Shown here: one piece after another, positions 27,388-36,912 of the stretch
How the letters are laid out: each line of letters starts with the position of its first letter
How positions within the stretch are numbered: position 1 is the stretch's first letter
NCBI RefSeq assembly: GCF_900113325.1
Contig: NZ_FOOY01000004.1
Span: 97,116 to 161,115, forward strand
Source: Sporolactobacillus nakayamae
GTDB taxonomy: Bacteria > Bacillota > Bacilli > Bacillales > Sporolactobacillaceae
Direction: 5' to 3'
Length of the DNA: 64,000 nucleotides
Notes under the pieces: model-generated
What the model saw: the letters and a program-made list of their open reading frames with translations, nothing else
Database searches by the model: none
Told to the model about the DNA's origin: nothing
Translations under genes and position numbers: made by a program

Positions 27388-28398
27388 TTGAAAGCGATAA
27401 TGCTCGGTGTGTTAGCAGCGTTTTTCTTTGCCGCGGCTTTTATCTTTAATCATTCGATGGAATTATCCGGCGGCAGTTGGGTCTGGAGCGGCACATTGCG
27501 TTATTTTTTTATGCTGCCTTTCCTTGCTTTAATTGTTATTATGCGTGGAAATTTTCTGGATCTATTGCGTGAGATGAGGTCCAATTGGCCGCGCTGGGTG
27601 TTATGGAGCTCTGTCGGTTTTGGATTATTCTATGCGCCGCTCTGTTATTCAGCTAGTTTCGCGCCTGGTTGGCTGATCGCGGGTACATGGCAGTTCACAA
27701 TTATTGCCGGTTCATTACTGTCACCGCTCTTTTATGAGACAACGCACACTGTAAATGGCGTGGTGCGGATAAGAGGCCGTATCCCTGTAAAAGGTCTTAT
27801 GTTCTCATTGATCATCTTGATCGGCATCGCACTCCTTCAGGTGGAGCAGGCAAGCAGTCTTTCTCTTAGCTATGCACTACTTGCGGTTGCTCCGGTTGTG
27901 TTTGCGGCTTTTGCTTATCCGCTCGGCAATAGAAAAATGATGGACGTATGCGGCGATCGTTTGGATACATATCAACGTGTGTTCGGAATGACACTGGCGA
28001 GTATGCCTTTCTGGCTTATTCTTGCGGTGTTCGGCATTTTTACAGCGGGAATGCCAAGCCGAACTCAGGTGGTTCAGTCGTTTATTGTTGCGATTAGTTC
28101 CGGGGTTATTGCGACCATTCTGTTCTTTTCGGCGACAGACCAAGTGAGGGGCAATATGCAGAAGTTGGCGACCGTTGAAGCGACGCAATCAATGGAAGTC
28201 TTGTTTACAGTGTTAGGGGAACTTGTCCTTTTGTCCACTCCGTTACCTTCGCTTCTTTCTTGGACAGGCATGCTGATCATCATGGTAGGCATGATTCTAC
28301 ACAGCTTCCGATCACATGGTGCAGCCCCAACGATAACTACCAAGCTATGTGACAATAAAAAAGAAATGATCCTGACTGATGTTTCCACTAAGGAATAA
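27388..28398 (+). CDS. DMT-superfamily multidrug-resistance efflux transporter family protein
   Basis: A 336-aa protein with about ten hydrophobic segments, arranged as two EamA-like halves. The N-terminal half (ILGVLAAFFFAAAF-like start, SGGSWVWSGTLRYFFMLPF) resembles the multidrug-resistance efflux transporter family PF13536. The substrate is unknown. Start: TTG 27388, 7 nt after GGAGG; the frame can be extended to ATG 27346, but no SD is present there. It sits between terminated rsfS and the competence genes, where B. subtilis has yqeM, and is probably monocistronic. Confidence 0.8.
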   Translation: MKAIMLGVLAAFFFAAAFIFNHSMELSGGSWVWSGTLRYFFMLPFLALIVIMRGNFLDLLREMRSNWPRWVLWSSVGFGLFYAPLCYSASFAPGWLIAGTWQFTIIAGSLLSPLFYETTHTVNGVVRIRGRIPVKGLMFSLIILIGIALLQVEQASSLSLSYALLAVAPVVFAAFAYPLGNRKMMDVCGDRLDTYQRVFGMTLASMPFWLILAVFGIFTAGMPSRTQVVQSFIVAISSGVIATILFFSATDQVRGNMQKLATVEATQSMEVLFTVLGELVLLSTPLPSLLSWTGMLIIMVGMILHSFRSHGAAPTITTKLCDNKKEMILTDVSTKE

Positions 28399-28471
28399 TC
28401 GTTCGGGTCATTTTTTTAATTTGATTAGAAGGGATTCACGTTGATTTGTCGAAATAGTAAAAGATCCCGTT

Positions 28472-29302
28472 TTAGACTTCTTCTTGATTAAAGGCAGCGT
28501 TCACTGCCTGTCGATCTTCGGCAAACTTTTGCTGTGTCGCCGAGAAGAGCTTTTCAAAGTCTTCGTTATATCCCTGTTCCAAGATATCTAAACCAACCCC
28601 TGTTACACCGCCCTTGACTGTCACTTTCTTTTGCAATTCTTCGAGCGTGTAAATCTGCTCCGCAAACAGCTTGCCCAAGCCCTCGACCATCTCAGTTGTT
28701 AACTGTGTTGCTTGTTTTTTTGAGAGCGATGTTGTATTCACCGCGCCGTCAATCATTTTTCGCAACAGAAAAGAGATAAATGCGGGACCGCAGCTGGAGA
28801 GGTCTGAAGCCACGCGGACATTTTCCTCATCGATCTCGATCGGATGAGAAAACTGGGAGAGAATCGCCCATAGTTTGCTTTTCTGAATATCGGTCATACT
28901 TGTTCCGAATGTGACGAGCGTGCTGCCTGAAAGGCCTTGGTTGACAATGCTCGGAATCACCCGTGCGACCTGGCAAGGAATCAGCTGCTCGAGCTGACTC
29001 ACGGAAACTGGACTTGTTATGGAGATCGCAATCTGTCCGGGATGCCATGCGCCGCGTAGCGATTGGAGCAAGGAGTAGAATTGGCCGGGTTTGACGCAAA
29101 GAAAGACAATATCTGCGTGCCGGAGGATATCAACCGGCGATTCATAAACAGACAACCGGTGATGCTTCTTCGCCAGGTCCAATGCTTTTTTCTTTGTTCT
29201 GTTCATTACAGAAATAAACCGTGGCTTTACTGCCTTGCTTTTTACCAATGCGTCGACAAGCAGCGCGCCCATATTTCCGGTCCCAATCACACCGATTCTC
29301 AT
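28472..29302 (-). CDS. comER: ComER, pyrroline-5-carboxylate reductase-like late competence protein
   Basis: A 276-aa protein with the NAD(P)-binding N-terminus RIGVIGTGNMGALL and the P5C-reductase family block near residues 170-190 (SDLSSCGPAFISF). In B. subtilis comER is transcribed divergently from comEA and is not needed for transformation; it affects sporulation entry and biofilm formation. ATG 29302 follows GAGGTGG with 6-nt spacing. A proline-biosynthesis role cannot be excluded from sequence alone, but the context favours ComER. Confidence 0.9.
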   Translation of the reverse strand: MRIGVIGTGNMGALLVDALVKSKAVKPRFISVMNRTKKKALDLAKKHHRLSVYESPVDILRHADIVFLCVKPGQFYSLLQSLRGAWHPGQIAISITSPVSVSQLEQLIPCQVARVIPSIVNQGLSGSTLVTFGTSMTDIQKSKLWAILSQFSHPIEIDEENVRVASDLSSCGPAFISFLLRKMIDGAVNTTSLSKKQATQLTTEMVEGLGKLFAEQIYTLEELQKKVTVKGGVTGVGLDILEQGYNEDFEKLFSATQQKFAEDRQAVNAAFNQEEV

Positions 29303-29413
29303 GATTTTCCACCTCAATCTCGCTTCAGTATCCTTTTTGAACCTATGTCACAAACTTATGGATTATGTCTGACAATACCTGACTTCACTAATTATGCAAG
29401 AGGAGGCAATGGT

Positions 29414-30058
29414 TTGAGAGAGCGCTTGAATAAATTTAGAGTATGGGTGATTATCGGCGTAGTCGCGGCCCTTCTCATCTTTTGGCTGCTTTATCAGCAT
29501 CAAAACAATCTCAAGCGATCAGCGGAAGTGCGGAAAACCGATCAGCTCTTTTCGAAGCAACAGAAAAGTAACGGTATATCCGAAAGCCCAATCAGCAAGC
29601 AAAATAGTTTACCTTCAGAACTTGTTATCGATGTAAAAGGGGCCGTACGAAATCCGGGCATTTATCATGCGCAAGCATCTGACCGTGTCATTGATGGTAT
29701 TAAGCAGGCTGGCGGTTTCAGCAAAAAAGCGGATCGCGACAAAATCAATCTGGCCCAGAAATTGGCCGATGAGATGGTAATTTATGTGCCGGAGAAAGGT
29801 GAAGAGATGCAGGTGTCTGCCGGCGGGGCACCGGGAGCGGTGTCTGGGCAGCAGGGGAGCACAGAGATGGTGAATGTAAATACGGCGGATGAACAAGCGA
29901 TGCAGAATCTGCCCGGAATCGGTCCTGCAAAAGCGAAGGCGATTATTCAGTATCGAGATGAGCATGGACCTTTCAATAGCCTGGATGAGTTGACAGATGT
30001 TTCAGGAATTGGTGAGAAGTCTTTGGAGAAGATGAAACCAAATATGTCACTCCAGTAA
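29414..30058 (+). CDS. comEA: competence DNA receptor ComEA
   Basis: A 214-aa membrane-anchored DNA-binding protein. It has one N-terminal transmembrane helix (about residues 11-29), a SLBB-like domain (ELVIDVKGAVRNPGIY) and a C-terminal helix-hairpin-helix pair (VNVNTADEQAMQNLPGIG, then ELTDVSGIGEKSL). It binds double-stranded DNA outside the cell and passes it to ComEC. Start: TTG 29414, 7 nt after AGGAGG. The longer reading frame from 29063 runs antisense through comER and is not real. Confidence 0.95.
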   Translation: MRERLNKFRVWVIIGVVAALLIFWLLYQHQNNLKRSAEVRKTDQLFSKQQKSNGISESPISKQNSLPSELVIDVKGAVRNPGIYHAQASDRVIDGIKQAGGFSKKADRDKINLAQKLADEMVIYVPEKGEEMQVSAGGAPGAVSGQQGSTEMVNVNTADEQAMQNLPGIGPAKAKAIIQYRDEHGPFNSLDELTDVSGIGEKSLEKMKPNMSLQ

Positions 30059-30143
30059 GCGCACAACTGATAATAGAAATGAAAATAAGAGGCGGATTCT
30101 GATACAATAGGGACAGGTTGCTAAATCGGGAGGCTGTTAGATC

Positions 30144-30614
30144 ATGGAAAGACTATCTTGGGATCAATATTTTATGGCGCAGAGTCATTTGCTCGCGTCT
30201 CGAAGTACATGTACAAGGCTGGTTGTCGGCGCAACCATCGTCCGCGAGAAGCGCATTATTGCCGGCGGGTACAATGGCTCAATCGCCGGCGGACCACATT
30301 GTACGGATGAAGGCTGCTATATGATCGACGGACATTGCGTGCGCACCATTCATGCGGAGATGAACGCGATTCTCCAATGCGCAAAGTTCGGAGAGCCGAC
30401 AGAAGGTGCGGAAATTTACGTCACTCATTATCCATGCTTGCAGTGCTGTAAGGCAATCATTCAAGCGGGGATCAAAGGTGTCTATTTTGCTAAGGATTAC
30501 AAAAATCACCCGTACGCCAGTGAGCTCTACAAAGCGGCACATGTGACTGTAAAAAAGGTTCCATTTGATGATCTGATTAAACTAAAGCTCGCGGGAGTAC
30601 AAGAAACTAAATGA
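30144..30614 (+). CDS. comEB: dCMP deaminase ComEB
   Basis: A 156-aa zinc deoxycytidylate deaminase. The catalytic HAEMNA is near residue 71 and the PCLQCCK zinc cysteines near 99. It converts dCMP to dUMP for thymidylate synthesis; the com name is positional. SD GGGAGG lies about 10 nt before the ATG. A possible extended -10 (TGATACAAT at about 30101) upstream could be a local promoter. Confidence 0.93.
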   Translation: MERLSWDQYFMAQSHLLASRSTCTRLVVGATIVREKRIIAGGYNGSIAGGPHCTDEGCYMIDGHCVRTIHAEMNAILQCAKFGEPTEGAEIYVTHYPCLQCCKAIIQAGIKGVYFAKDYKNHPYASELYKAAHVTVKKVPFDDLIKLKLAGVQETK

Positions 30615-30629
30615 AGGAGGGGTTTTCAT

Positions 30630-30695
30630 GTGAACGATCGTATTGATTATCAACTAATCCTCTTCAGAACGGCTCAATATGCCTTTTGCCGGTAA
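30630..30695 (+). CDS. possible 21-codon upstream ORF overlapping the comEC start
   Basis: GTG at 30630 follows a strong GAAGGAGGGG, whereas the comEC ATG at 30679 has no SD of its own. This reading frame runs 21 codons and stops at 30693-30695, 14 nt inside comEC in another frame. It looks like a translational-coupling leader. The alternative is that comEC once began at this GTG and a frameshift separated the two. Confidence 0.4.
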   Translation: MNDRIDYQLILFRTAQYAFCR

Positions 30696-32997
30696 GTGGC
30701 ACCTAGTCGCCCTTTGCAGCTGCTTATCAGCTTGGGGCCTTTTAGACGGCGATTCGTTTGTTCCGCTCGTGCTGCTTGTCGCTTACGGGCTATTCCTTGT
30801 ATCGAAACGCAAATTTCGGCTGCTTACAATTCTTTTTCTTGTTTTTTTGGTCGTAAAAATTGATCTCACATTTTTTCAAGAAAATGAATCAATCTTATCC
30901 GGAAAAGAACAAACATTAAGCGGTCGGATTGCCGATCTTCCTCATTTTGACGGCGATCTGCTTCGCTTTCGAATGAAGACAGAACAGGGCGAACTGGTGC
31001 AAGTTGATTTGCATTTGCAAACGGAAGATCAGAAGAATACGTTAATTCGTGAACTGAAAACCGGCATGGTTTGCCGCGTGATCGGGAAACTTGAGAAACC
31101 GGAGCTGCCTGGTAATTTTCACGCGTTTAATCAGCGCTTGTATTTAGAACGACATCATATTTATTGGCAAATGAAGACGAGCCAATTACCTGCCTATTCC
31201 AAGTCTTCACTGACACTTGCCGATCTGCTTCGCCTCGTTCGACAAAATCAGATTACGTTTATTTCCGAAAACTTCACACCTTCTTCTTCGGAAATGATGA
31301 ACGCTTTGCTGTTTGGGTCGGATGATCAAATGGAAGAAGGGCTTACGTCAGCATACAGGATGTTCGGTTTGGTACATCTGCTCGTTGTTTCCGGCATGCA
31401 TGTCGCCGTTGTGTTCGGCACTTTGTTCTATATGCTCAGGCGCGTTGGGATGGTTCGGGAACACGCATCGCTTCTGTTACTTGCATTGATTCCAGCCTAT
31501 GTCGTACTTACCGGTGCTGAGCCGTCCATCGTGCGTTCCGGAATTACAGCCAGTTGCGTGCTCATTTTTACACTGATGAAAAAGCGGAATATTCCGGTTT
31601 CGGATCCAATCAGTATTGCTTGTCTTCTGATGGTCGTTTATGATCCGAACGTTGTGTTTGATTTGGGCTTTCAGCTTTCATTCGTTGTAACCTTTGTTGT
31701 CCTTATTGCCGGCCCAACAGTAGTTAAATCTTATCGATCCCCGGTTATGCGAATGATCATCCTCTCAGTAATTTGCGAACTTGCAACGTTCCCAATCATT
31801 GTCTCAAGTTTCTTTCAGCTTTCACTCGCAGGTATTGTTCTCAGTGTTTTCTTCGTTCCATTTATCACCTTCATAATATTTCCACTATGCACTGCTGCGT
31901 ATTTCTGCAGTTTGACATTTATTGGCCTTTCCGGTTTTTTCTCTTACGTTCTGGATATTTTGTTATCTGTTCCTCATCGTATTCTGCTCTACCTTGCGCA
32001 GCATCCGCCGTTTCAACTGAATTATGGAGCCTTAACCGGATGGCAAACAAGTCTTTCTGTCTTTTTTATTGTCGCTTCATTGCTTTTCTGGGAACACTTC
32101 CGGAATAAAAAAGCGATTTTGGTATTGCTGGTTCCCTTTGGTCTGATTTTTATGAGTGTGTCACTTGCTGATCTTCTCGATGATCGCGGTACGGTGACGT
32201 TTCTGAACGTCGGTCAAGGTGACAGCATCTTGATTCAGCTCCCTAACAAACAAGGCGCGGTGCTGATTGACACCGGAGGGACGATTTCGTTTGGTCGTGA
32301 AAAGTGGAGGGAACGGAAAAAACCATTTGAAGTCGGGAGAGATGTGGTGCTTCACGAATTGTCGGCTTTGCGTATTAATGATCTCGACGCGCTTGTACTG
32401 ACACATCGAGATTACGATCACGTCGGAGGTTTGAAAGGGATCGTAGGTAAAGTGCGGATTAATCAGCTGCTCGTGAGTCCGTATCATGATCCGGATGCAA
32501 ACGATCAGGCGCTTTTCAGAAAAATGGTGCGTGACGGAACTGTGGTGAAACGTATTCATTCGGGAATGACGCTGAGGCTCGGAAAAGCAGAGTTTCATGT
32601 GCTTGCTCCGACTGCAAGATCGAAGGAGAGCAATGATAACTCCATCGTGCTGCATACGGAATTAGGCGGCAGACAGTGGCTGTTTACTGGTGATTTAAGC
32701 CAGAACGGTGAAAAAGCGCTGCTCGAACGCTATCCGGGAACAACTGCCGACGTGCTCAAGCTTGGCCATCATGGCAGCCGTACGTCAACATCGGAAGAAT
32801 GGCTGAATCAGCTTCAACCCGCGATCGGGATTATTTCCTGTGGCAAAGGAAATCGTTATGGTCATCCACATCAAGAGGTTGTCCAATTGCTTGCCGCGCA
32901 TCAAATAAGCAGCTTGCGCACCGATCAATTGGGGGCGATCCAATTTAAGTTTGACAATGAGCGAGTTATCGATTTTGAGCACCTCTATCACCCATAA
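30679..32997 (+). CDS. comEC: DNA internalization channel protein ComEC/Rec2
   Basis: A 772-aa polytopic protein, normal for ComEC. N-terminal transmembrane helices and a soluble OB-like domain are followed by the Competence domain helices (about residues 210-480; LLVVSGMHVAVVFG). The C-terminal metallo-beta-lactamase domain contains LNVGQGDSI, LTHRDYDHVGG (about 573) and LGHHGSRTS. It conducts single-stranded DNA across the membrane; the C-terminal domain is the likely nuclease. The start codon lacks an SD and may depend on coupling to the small ORF at 30630. A terminator follows about 140 bp downstream. Confidence 0.94.
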   Translation: MPFAGKWHLVALCSCLSAWGLLDGDSFVPLVLLVAYGLFLVSKRKFRLLTILFLVFLVVKIDLTFFQENESILSGKEQTLSGRIADLPHFDGDLLRFRMKTEQGELVQVDLHLQTEDQKNTLIRELKTGMVCRVIGKLEKPELPGNFHAFNQRLYLERHHIYWQMKTSQLPAYSKSSLTLADLLRLVRQNQITFISENFTPSSSEMMNALLFGSDDQMEEGLTSAYRMFGLVHLLVVSGMHVAVVFGTLFYMLRRVGMVREHASLLLLALIPAYVVLTGAEPSIVRSGITASCVLIFTLMKKRNIPVSDPISIACLLMVVYDPNVVFDLGFQLSFVVTFVVLIAGPTVVKSYRSPVMRMIILSVICELATFPIIVSSFFQLSLAGIVLSVFFVPFITFIIFPLCTAAYFCSLTFIGLSGFFSYVLDILLSVPHRILLYLAQHPPFQLNYGALTGWQTSLSVFFIVASLLFWEHFRNKKAILVLLVPFGLIFMSVSLADLLDDRGTVTFLNVGQGDSILIQLPNKQGAVLIDTGGTISFGREKWRERKKPFEVGRDVVLHELSALRINDLDALVLTHRDYDHVGGLKGIVGKVRINQLLVSPYHDPDANDQALFRKMVRDGTVVKRIHSGMTLRLGKAEFHVLAPTARSKESNDNSIVLHTELGGRQWLFTGDLSQNGEKALLERYPGTTADVLKLGHHGSRTSTSEEWLNQLQPAIGIISCGKGNRYGHPHQEVVQLLAAHQISSLRTDQLGAIQFKFDNERVIDFEHLYHP

Positions 32998-33133
32998 TTT
33001 CCATCATTTATAAAACGCAAAATAACAGTTGTCACCCATACTTTTTTAAGTCATAGGATAACATAGAGAGAGTAATGTATATCGTTTGACCAGCGATGTC
33101 CTAGGCTTCGCCGGTCGGCGTTCATATATAACA

Positions 33134-33163
33134 GGAAGCGGCGATAAGCCGCTTTCTTTTTTT
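33134..33163 (+). terminator. terminator downstream of comEC
   Basis: AAGCGGC and GCCGCTT form a 7-bp stem with a 5-nt loop, followed by TC and eight Ts. Confidence 0.9.
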
Positions 33164-33178
33164 TGCAAGACAAGATAG

Positions 33179-33468
33179 TATAGCGTTTTGCCTTGCCGGT
33201 ACGACGGTAAGCGTCACAAGATTTGGTTGGGCGATTAGATAAGCGCCCAATCTCAGAAATAAACGGAGAAATTCCGCTTATTTAGAAAATGAATGAAAAA
33301 ATTGCTTAAATAGACGGAGAAATTCCGCTTATCGCATCGAAAAACGTGAAAATGGAGATTTTTTCTGTGCATAAGCGGAAAAATTACCCTTGTTTATCTG
33401 TGAAACAAGCGCCATGATGCAAATAACCGGAAAATCTCCGCTTATTTTATTTCCGGCCACGTTACTTA
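33179..33468. repeat. dispersed non-coding repeat, copy A (family 1)
   Basis: About 290 bp, closely similar over its length to 51823-52091 in the same orientation. Both begin TATAGCG and end CGTTACTTA. Internally it repeats CGGAGAAATTCCGCTTAT in direct orientation and ATAAGCGGAAAAATT in inverse orientation, so it can fold into several hairpins. It lies just after the comEC terminator. No ORF is maintained between the two copies, and there are no transposase genes or obvious target duplications. Confidence 0.9.
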
Positions 33469-33563
33469 ATCAAGAATCAAAAGGATTCATGGAATAGAAT
33501 AATACGTCTAAAAAATTTGATGAGTTCAACGGCATTTTATCAATAAGTCTGTTCGAGACGCGC

Positions 33564-33659
33564 GCGGCAAGCGAGCAGCTGAAGTGTCGCATAGGCACAA
33601 GATTCTCAAGCCGCATCCAGAGTGACCAATAATACCGGGGAATGCGGCTGGGTGTCTTG
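33564..33659. repeat. dispersed non-coding repeat, copy A (family 2), hairpin-forming
   Basis: The blocks GCGGCAAG, GCAGCTGAAGTGTCG and AGCCGCATCCAGAGTGAC recur at 60591-60661. In this copy AGCCGCAT (33609) pairs with ATGCGGCT (33642) and an outer CAAGA/TCTTG pair closes a larger hairpin. It lies between family 1 copy A and holA. The rest of the 751-bp comEC-holA gap contains no gene I can support. Confidence 0.7.
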
Positions 33660-33748
33660 TCATTAGGGCGGCGGGACGGTAAAGTAGGTATAGGTACAGA
33701 GCGCGTAAGGCGCTTTGAAGAATTCGAGGTAAAGGATGAACACCACCA

Positions 33749-34777
33749 ATGGCAGCACCTAAGTCAGCAAACTTATCGATAAGTAAACCGCTTGCGCCCA
33801 TCTATCTGCTCTTCGGCACGCAGGATTTTCTCATCCAAATGATGAAAAAAAACATCACGAGTGAAGCGTTAAACGATGAAGAACGTGATTTTAATTTTTC
33901 CAAATACGATATGACGGAACTTCCGCTTGAGCATGCGATTGAAGATGCGGAAACGATTCCATTTTTCGGTGATAAGAAAGTTGTCATTATAGAAAATGCT
34001 TACTTTTTGACAGCTGAACGAACGAAGACGAAAATTGAGCAAAAAATTGACCGATTGGAACAATACATGGAACATCCGGCAGAGAGTGCTGTGCTCATTA
34101 TAAATGCTCCTTACGAAAAGCTTGATCGACGTAAGAAAATTGTCAAAAAGCTTGAAAAATCGGCCGCTGTCTATGAATTATCACACCTTTCGGACACGAC
34201 GCTTTTCACTATTCTTGAGAACGTTGCCGCCCAATATGGCACGCGATACACGAAGGAAGGCCATGAACAGCTGCTGGCAGCGATTGGTCCTCATCTTGGT
34301 CAACTTGCCAATGAGGTTGGAAAATGTGCTCTGTACTGCGATGCGGATCGCGCGATTGACGCGCAGGTGGTTGAAGAGATCGGTTCAAAATCGCTTGAGA
34401 CGAATGTTTTTCTGCTTGTGAATCAGGTGATGCACAGAAAAACGGCGCAGGCACTGCAATTGCTTCATGAACTTGTTCGAATGAAAGAAGAACCACTGAA
34501 GCTGCTTGCACTTTTGGAACGTCAATTCCGGATCGTGTATCAAGCAGGATACTATCAGAAGGAAGGCTACACACAAAACAGCATTGCGAGCAAGATCGGT
34601 GTTCACCCCTATGCGGTTAAGTTGGCACTTGAGCAGACGCGCTTATTCAGCACTGCTTTGTTGCAAAATGCGTTGGAGAAATGTGCGCAAACGGATTATC
34701 AGATCAAGACCGGACAAGCGGACAAAGTGCTTGCACTTGAGCTTCTGATCGTTCAGATATCTGGAAAAGCAGCTTGA
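33749..34777 (+). CDS. holA: DNA polymerase III subunit delta
   Basis: A 342-aa clamp-loader delta subunit (YqeN). The N-terminal APIYLLFGTQDFLI and the alpha-helical C-terminal collar domain (LELLIVQISG end) fit the family, and no Walker motif is expected or seen. It opens the beta clamp. The ATG at 33749 is preceded by AAAGGATG about 10 nt upstream; another ATG there is out of frame. It converges on rpsT. Confidence 0.93.
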   Translation: MAAPKSANLSISKPLAPIYLLFGTQDFLIQMMKKNITSEALNDEERDFNFSKYDMTELPLEHAIEDAETIPFFGDKKVVIIENAYFLTAERTKTKIEQKIDRLEQYMEHPAESAVLIINAPYEKLDRRKKIVKKLEKSAAVYELSHLSDTTLFTILENVAAQYGTRYTKEGHEQLLAAIGPHLGQLANEVGKCALYCDADRAIDAQVVEEIGSKSLETNVFLLVNQVMHRKTAQALQLLHELVRMKEEPLKLLALLERQFRIVYQAGYYQKEGYTQNSIASKIGVHPYAVKLALEQTRLFSTALLQNALEKCAQTDYQIKTGQADKVLALELLIVQISGKAA

Positions 34778-34794
34778 CTATGAGAAAAAATGCA

Positions 34795-34831
34795 AAAAAA
34801 AGAGGCTCGCTTTGAGAAGCGAGCCATTTTT
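34795..34831. terminator. bidirectional terminator between holA and rpsT
   Basis: GGCTCGCTT and AAGCGAGCC form a perfect 9-bp stem, with A-run on the left and T-run on the right, serving both convergent genes. Confidence 0.95.
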
Positions 34832-34836
34832 CATAA

Positions 34837-35103
34837 TTAAGCGTTCAAACTATTCATTTTCTTGGACAGCCTTGATTTTTCATGTGCTGCTTTATTTTTA
34901 TGGATTAATCCTTTAGTCACTGCTTTGTCGACTTTCTTCGTAGCAGTAAGAAAAGCATCCTTTGCGCCTTCAACATCATTTTCTTCAACCTTTACGTTGA
35001 ATGATTTAATCGCTGTGCGCATTGCGGACCTGTATTGCACGTTGTGCTGACGGTTCGCTTCGCTCGTTTTCACACGTTTAATTGCTGATTTAATATTTGG
35101 CAT
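34837..35103 (-). CDS. rpsT: 30S ribosomal protein S20
   Basis: An 88-aa, lysine- and arginine-rich protein that binds 16S rRNA early in 30S assembly. It begins [13 protein letters not shown] and ends [12 protein letters not shown], both typical of S20. ATG 35103 follows GGAGGTG; the longer frame includes the SD and is not used. It is convergent with holA and divergent from gpr. Confidence 0.97.
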   Translation of the reverse strand: MPNIKSAIKRVKTSEANRQHNVQYRSAMRTAIKSFNVKVEENDVEGAKDAFLTATKKVDKAVTKGLIHKNKAAHEKSRLSKKMNSLNA

Positions 35104-35378
35104 TCGATTCACCTCCAAATCATGAATTCCCGGTCATCATACTAACTCTGCCGAAATAAAAACGTTCTTATATAAATAAACGATAGACCGAAAAGGCCTC
35201 TATTCCTATGAGCAGAGATTCATTCTGACAAACTGTATTGTATCAAAGGCTCCCGTCTTTTGCAATGAATGAATGAAAAAAGCGTAAATGAACATCCTTT
35301 TAACAGATATGAAGTTGCTATGGGCGTGCGGAAATTCCGTTCTTAGTGAAGAAGGTCAATTAACGAGGAGGACTTTGC

Positions 35379-36458
35379 ATGAATAGAGATCTGGATTTAA
35401 AGCAATATGCGGTACGAACAGACCTGGCAATTGAGGCGAATGAAAGTCAGCCGACAATTCAGGGTGTTCATATTGAGGAGAAAATGGAATCCGGCATTAA
35501 AGTGACGTCAATGACTATCAATCAGCAAGCGGCCGAAGCGATGAACAAGAAGCCAGGAGCGTATCTTACCTTTGAAGCGAAGGAGCTGCGTACCGGTGAC
35601 ACTGATATCGAAGGAAAAACAGAAAAGGTGTTTGCTCATTATTTCTCTCAATTTCTCAAACAGTTGGATATTGCAGATGACGCGAGTTGTCTTATTGTCG
35701 GGTTGGGAAACTTAAAAGTGACGCCGGATGCACTTGGGCCGAGTGTGGTGGAGAATGTGCTTGTGACAAAGCATCTGTTTGACCTTCAGCCGGAGAATGT
35801 GCAGCCGGGTTATCGTCCGGTCAGCGCCATAACACCAGGAGTTATGGGAGTCACAGGTATTGAGACGAGTGATATCATTCTTGGCGTGATCGAGAAAACG
35901 AAACCGGATTTTCTTATTGCCGTTGACGCGCTGGCGGCACGCGCGATTGATCGTGTAAATACAACGATTCAGGTTGCCGACAGCGGTATTCATCCGGGAT
36001 CGGGAATTGGAAACAATCGGAAAGAATTGAGCAAGCAAACATTGGGAATTCCAGTCATTGCTATTGGCGTGCCAACAGTTGTTGACGCGGTAACGATTAC
36101 GAGTGACTCGCTTGACTTGCTGCTGCGCCATCTGGAGCGGGAAATGAAAGATACGAGGCCTTCCAAATCACTTGCTCCGTCATGGATGTCATTTGGGGAA
36201 AAGGTGGACTACAAAAAACTAAATTTGCCTAGCAAGGAGGATCGCGCAGCATTTCTCGGTATGGTCGGTACATTGAACGAGGTAGAAAAGGCGCAATTAA
36301 TTCAAGAGGCGCTTGGAGCGAGCGGCACTCAGCTTATGGTCACACCTAAGGAAGTTGACTTTTTCATTGAAAAAATGGGCAATGTCATCGCTGAAGGCTT
36401 AAACGCAGCACTGCATCATCAGATCGACCAAGGGAATGTCGGTCATTTTACGCATTAA
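35379..36458 (+). CDS. gpr: germination protease (spore protease GPR)
   Basis: A 359-aa A25-family protease that degrades small acid-soluble spore proteins at germination. The N-terminal propeptide ends at the conserved autoprocessing site RTDLA (cleavage expected after Ala17). [17 protein letters not shown] and [13 protein letters not shown] are hallmark blocks. It is made in the forespore under sigma-G/F in relatives; I could not identify that promoter with confidence. SD GAGGAGG. The next gene in B. subtilis, spoIIP, is missing. Confidence 0.96.
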   Translation: MNRDLDLKQYAVRTDLAIEANESQPTIQGVHIEEKMESGIKVTSMTINQQAAEAMNKKPGAYLTFEAKELRTGDTDIEGKTEKVFAHYFSQFLKQLDIADDASCLIVGLGNLKVTPDALGPSVVENVLVTKHLFDLQPENVQPGYRPVSAITPGVMGVTGIETSDIILGVIEKTKPDFLIAVDALAARAIDRVNTTIQVADSGIHPGSGIGNNRKELSKQTLGIPVIAIGVPTVVDAVTITSDSLDLLLRHLEREMKDTRPSKSLAPSWMSFGEKVDYKKLNLPSKEDRAAFLGMVGTLNEVEKAQLIQEALGASGTQLMVTPKEVDFFIEKMGNVIAEGLNAALHHQIDQGNVGHFTH

Positions 36459-36536
36459 GTCATGAATATTCGTTTGCGCGCATAAAATGAAACTACGAAC
36501 AAGGGACAAGCCTTGAATGAAAGGGAGCGACGGGAG

Positions 36537-36863
36537 ATGAAACGTATCGTCATTGAGTGTTTCGTGGTACTATTCGTACTTCTCTTGTGCGCACTTTACG
36601 GGGCGGTTACGGTTCGGGATGCACATCAGCCGCAGTTCAGTAATGAAACGACACGCACGGTTTTTCATGAACAAAAAATTGTGGTTCCTAAAAGTGAACA
36701 TGAATCATCGACGGATTCAGAGGAGCTAAATACAAATACACCGACAAATAGTGGTACCGAGAGCCATGGTTATTCACTCTCGGACAGAGTGCAGCGCCTA
36801 TTTTTATGGGGAGTCAGCGCCATTGCAGAGTTTGTGGATGGATTAATCCAAATATTTGCTTAA
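36537..36863 (+). CDS. yqxA: YqxA-like (DUF3679) membrane protein
   Basis: A 108-aa protein with one N-terminal transmembrane helix (about residues 4-24), a polar Ser/Thr/Glu linker and an amphipathic C-terminal helix. It occupies the position of yqxA (between spoIIP and lepA in B. subtilis), and the topology agrees, but the sequence similarity is weak. The function is unknown. ATG 36537 is 9-10 nt after AAAGGGAG; an alternative TTG at 36513 has a weaker AAGGGA. Confidence 0.6.
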   Translation: MKRIVIECFVVLFVLLLCALYGAVTVRDAHQPQFSNETTRTVFHEQKIVVPKSEHESSTDSEELNTNTPTNSGTESHGYSLSDRVQRLFLWGVSAIAEFVDGLIQIFA

Positions 36864-36876
36864 GGCATTGATACAA

Positions 36877-36904
36877 AACAGCTGGAATTCCGGCTGCTTT
36901 TTTG
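36877..36904 (+). terminator. terminator after yqxA
   Basis: CAGCTGG and CCGGCTG (one G-U) form a stem with a 4-nt loop, followed by six Ts. Confidence 0.88.
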
Positions 36905-36912
36905 TCTAGGAA

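Noticed and set aside
28340-28425. Terminator at the end of the DMT transporter gene
   Set aside because: AATGATCC/GGGTCATT followed by Ts exists, but the 32-nt loop and position mostly within the coding region make it weak.
29063-29413. N-terminal extension of comEA
   Set aside because: It is antisense to comER; the AGGAGG-TTG at 29414 is a better start.
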